Shown here piece after piece: positions 42,174-44,074 of a stretch of DNA of 44,074 bases. A program made the translations under genes and the position numbers. Location: assembly GCA_016196545.1 (NCBI GenBank), contig JACPXM010000007.1:1-44074 (forward strand). Direction: 5' to 3'. The notes under the pieces are model-generated. The model did not search any database. It had not been told where the DNA came from and was given only the letters and a program-made list of their open reading frames with translations. The stretch's first letter is position 1. Each line of letters starts with the position of its first letter. Source of the stretch: Candidatus Omnitrophota bacterium. GTDB taxonomy: Bacteria > Omnitrophota > Omnitrophia > Omnitrophales > Aquincolibacteriaceae.

Positions 42174-43570
42174 ACTAAGGATTTGTGATCGCTGGATTGC
42201 TTGAGCTGCTTTACATCGATTTGTAGCGCATCTAATTTAGCAAGGAGTGTATTCCGGTGAATGCCCAAAATCTCGGCGGCCTTACTCTGATTCCATTCAG
42301 AATATTCGAGGATATTTAAGATCACCTTGCGTTCATAATCATCCAAAATTTCCTTAAAGGAAAAAGGTTCACGGTATTCGGTAAACTCGCCTCGCGGCAC
42401 GGCTAAGTCGAGAGGTAAATGGGCCTTTTGGATGCAGGGTCCCTCCATTAAAACCACAGCCCGTTCCACAACATTTTTGAGCTCGCGGATATTACCGGGC
42501 CAGTTGTAATCCTGCAATGTCGATTTGGCCTCTTCAGAAAACCCGCTTGCGGGTTTGTTAAATTTTTTTGAAAATTGGCGCAAGTAATGCTCCGCTAAAA
42601 TCAAAATATCCCCTTGGCGATCCCGAAGCGGCGGCAAATGGATATGGACCACTTTTACGCGATAATAGAGGTCTTCACGAAACTGACCGGTTTCCACCAT
42701 TTTTCGCAAATTGCCATTGGTCGCTGCCACAATGCGAACATCAATCGGAAGAACCTTAATGCTACCCACCCTCTCAATTTCCTGCTCCTGAAGGACTCGC
42801 AGCAATTTTACCTGAAGGGTCTCCTTCATGGCTGAAATTTCATCGAGAAATAAAGTCCCGCCTTGGGCCATTTCAAACTTTCCAATTTTTCGCTCCAAGG
42901 CCCCCGTGAAAGCCCCCCGTTCATGCCCAAAGAGCTCGCTTTCCAGCAAATTTTCAGGAATGGCGCCGCAATTAATGGCTTTGAAGGGGCGGTTTTTTCG
43001 CGAGGACTGATAATGAATCGCTCGAGCCACGAGCTCTTTGCCCGTTCCACTTTCGCCGGTAATAAGGACAGTGCTGTCTGTCAAGGCAACCTTGGAAATT
43101 ATTTTTAGAATTTCCTTTAATTTCGGATCCCGGCCCACCATGGGATGGCTATCGTCGAGCTGCTGGACATCATCACGCAGGGAGACGATTTCTTCGGCCA
43201 TGGATTTTTTCTCAAGCACACGGCGGGTCATCAGAAGAATTTCGTCTTTATCGAAGGGTTTCGTAATGTAGTGAAACGCACCTAACTCCATGGCACGCAT
43301 GGCCGAACGCGCCTTGTCATCCGCCGTAAGCATGACCACGTCGACGGTAGGATCGAGGGCTTTGATTTGTCGCAATACTTCAAAACCATCGAGTTCCGGA
43401 AGAGTAATGTCGAGAAATACTAAATCGACGGGCTCAGACCTCAATCGCGAAAGGGCATCGCGGCCGTCCTTGGCAACTACCAGCTCAAAACTATCACCGA
43501 GTAATAAATCGAGGGAATCAACGGTCGGCTTTTCATCATCGACTATCAGAATTCGGCGCTTTTTTTTCAA
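42170..43570 (-). CDS. NtrC-family sigma54-dependent response regulator
   Basis: Receiver (ILIVDDEKPTVDSL...LVFLDITLPELDGFEVL), AAA+ (GESGTGKELVARAIH, ESELFGHERGAFTGA), Fis-type HTH (WNQSKAAEILGIHRNTLLAKLDAL). Overlaps the TonB receptor gene by 4 nt. Confidence 0.95.
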   Translation of the reverse strand: MKKKRRILIVDDEKPTVDSLDLLLGDSFELVVAKDGRDALSRLRSEPVDLVFLDITLPELDGFEVLRQIKALDPTVDVVMLTADDKARSAMRAMELGAFHYITKPFDKDEILLMTRRVLEKKSMAEEIVSLRDDVQQLDDSHPMVGRDPKLKEILKIISKVALTDSTVLITGESGTGKELVARAIHYQSSRKNRPFKAINCGAIPENLLESELFGHERGAFTGALERKIGKFEMAQGGTLFLDEISAMKETLQVKLLRVLQEQEIERVGSIKVLPIDVRIVAATNGNLRKMVETGQFREDLYYRVKVVHIHLPPLRDRQGDILILAEHYLRQFSKKFNKPASGFSEEAKSTLQDYNWPGNIRELKNVVERAVVLMEGPCIQKAHLPLDLAVPRGEFTEYREPFSFKEILDDYERKVILNILEYSEWNQSKAAEILGIHRNTLLAKLDALQIDVKQLKQSSDHKSLV

Positions 43571-43667
43571 AGGGGGAGTGATCCTTTTCTGCTAGTTCGA
43601 ATTATCAATTAGGGCATCATCATAGAGGGACCTGGCAGTTAAGGCAATCTTATTTTTAGGAAGGCTG

Positions 43668-43742
43668 TCGGGGTGGAGTGATTTGAACACTCGACATCTT
43701 GCTCCCAAAGCAAGCGCTCTAGCCAGGCTGAGCTACACCCCG
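43668..43742 (-). tRNA. tRNA-Pro (UGG)
   Basis: CGGGGTG acceptor, D arm GCTC..GAGC, anticodon stem-loop CTTGC-TTTGGGA-GCAAG (anticodon TGG), T arm GAGTG-TTCAAAT-CACTC, CACCCCG-A. CCA not encoded. Confidence 0.95.
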
Positions 43743-43755
43743 TTGAAGATTCTTT

Positions 43756-44074
43756 TTAAAAGATTGAACGCTCCTTATAAATACTGAGAATCAATCCAGC
43801 TGCCAAGGCACTCATCAAGAGGGAGGAGCCACCGTAGCTGATAAACGGCAGAGTGATTCCCGTAATGGGAACAAGGCCGATGCTCATGCCAATATTAATA
43901 AATACCTGTGTAAAAATCATGGCACAAATACCGGCCGCAATGAGCTTGGCTTTAATATCCGTCGTTTTTTCCATAACCAGAAACATGGAAGAAAATAAAA
44001 GGCCGTAGAGACCCAAAAGCAGAAGGGATCCCATATATCCCCATTCTTCCCCAATGACGCAGAAAATAAAATCA
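43756..44074 (-). CDS. RodA/FtsW family cell-shape/division protein, C-terminal part
   Basis: GICAMIFTQVFINIGMSIGLVPITGITLPFISYGGSSLLMSALAAGLILSI, typical RodA/FtsW; frame stays open to the window end. Confidence 0.9.
   Translation of the reverse strand, partial: DFIFCVIGEEWGYMGSLLLLGLYGLLFSSMFLVMEKTTDIKAKLIAAGICAMIFTQVFINIGMSIGLVPITGITLPFISYGGSSLLMSALAAGLILSIYKERSIF

Overview
The 44 kb window appears to come from an uncultivated Gram-negative bacterium (TonB receptor, outer-membrane porin, DsbD, O-antigen ligase). No CRISPR array or prophage was seen. Most genes are on the minus strand. (1) 1-11.7 kb: nitrate/nitrite assimilation operon (GAF-ANTAR regulator, nirB, nirD, DmsBC-type FeS/membrane-anchor fusion, molybdopterin nitrate reductase, alginate-export-type porin, NarK-type MFS, pyruvate kinase). 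A dual-hexaloop ANTAR attenuator with an overlapping intrinsic terminator lies between the regulator and nirB. A second, weaker copy of the element lies between nasA and the porin gene. (2) 12.3-13.7 kb: orphan two-gene module of unknown function with a 4-nt overlap. (3) 13.8-23 kb: O-antigen ligase, deoxyhypusine-synthase-like gene, liv ABC transporter, APC permease, and several striking inverted repeats, including a 51-nt near-perfect palindrome. (4) 23-27.7 kb: DsbD, MFS, an aldo/keto reductase-chlorite dismutase/HemQ-like fusion, and tatA. (5) 27.7-31.1 kb: small island with an IS3-family element and a HepT/MntA toxin-antitoxin pair, flanked by a diverged duplicate of the recN 3' end. (6) 32.8-43.6 kb: SDR, two-component genes and a candidate RiPP locus: sigma54 response regulator, TonB receptor, family 5 solute-binding protein, a 32-aa putative precursor peptide absent from the ORF track, radical SAM/SPASM maturase, sensor kinase. 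The window ends with tRNA-Pro(UGG) and a partial rodA/ftsW gene. All family calls are from reading the translations; no database search was run.
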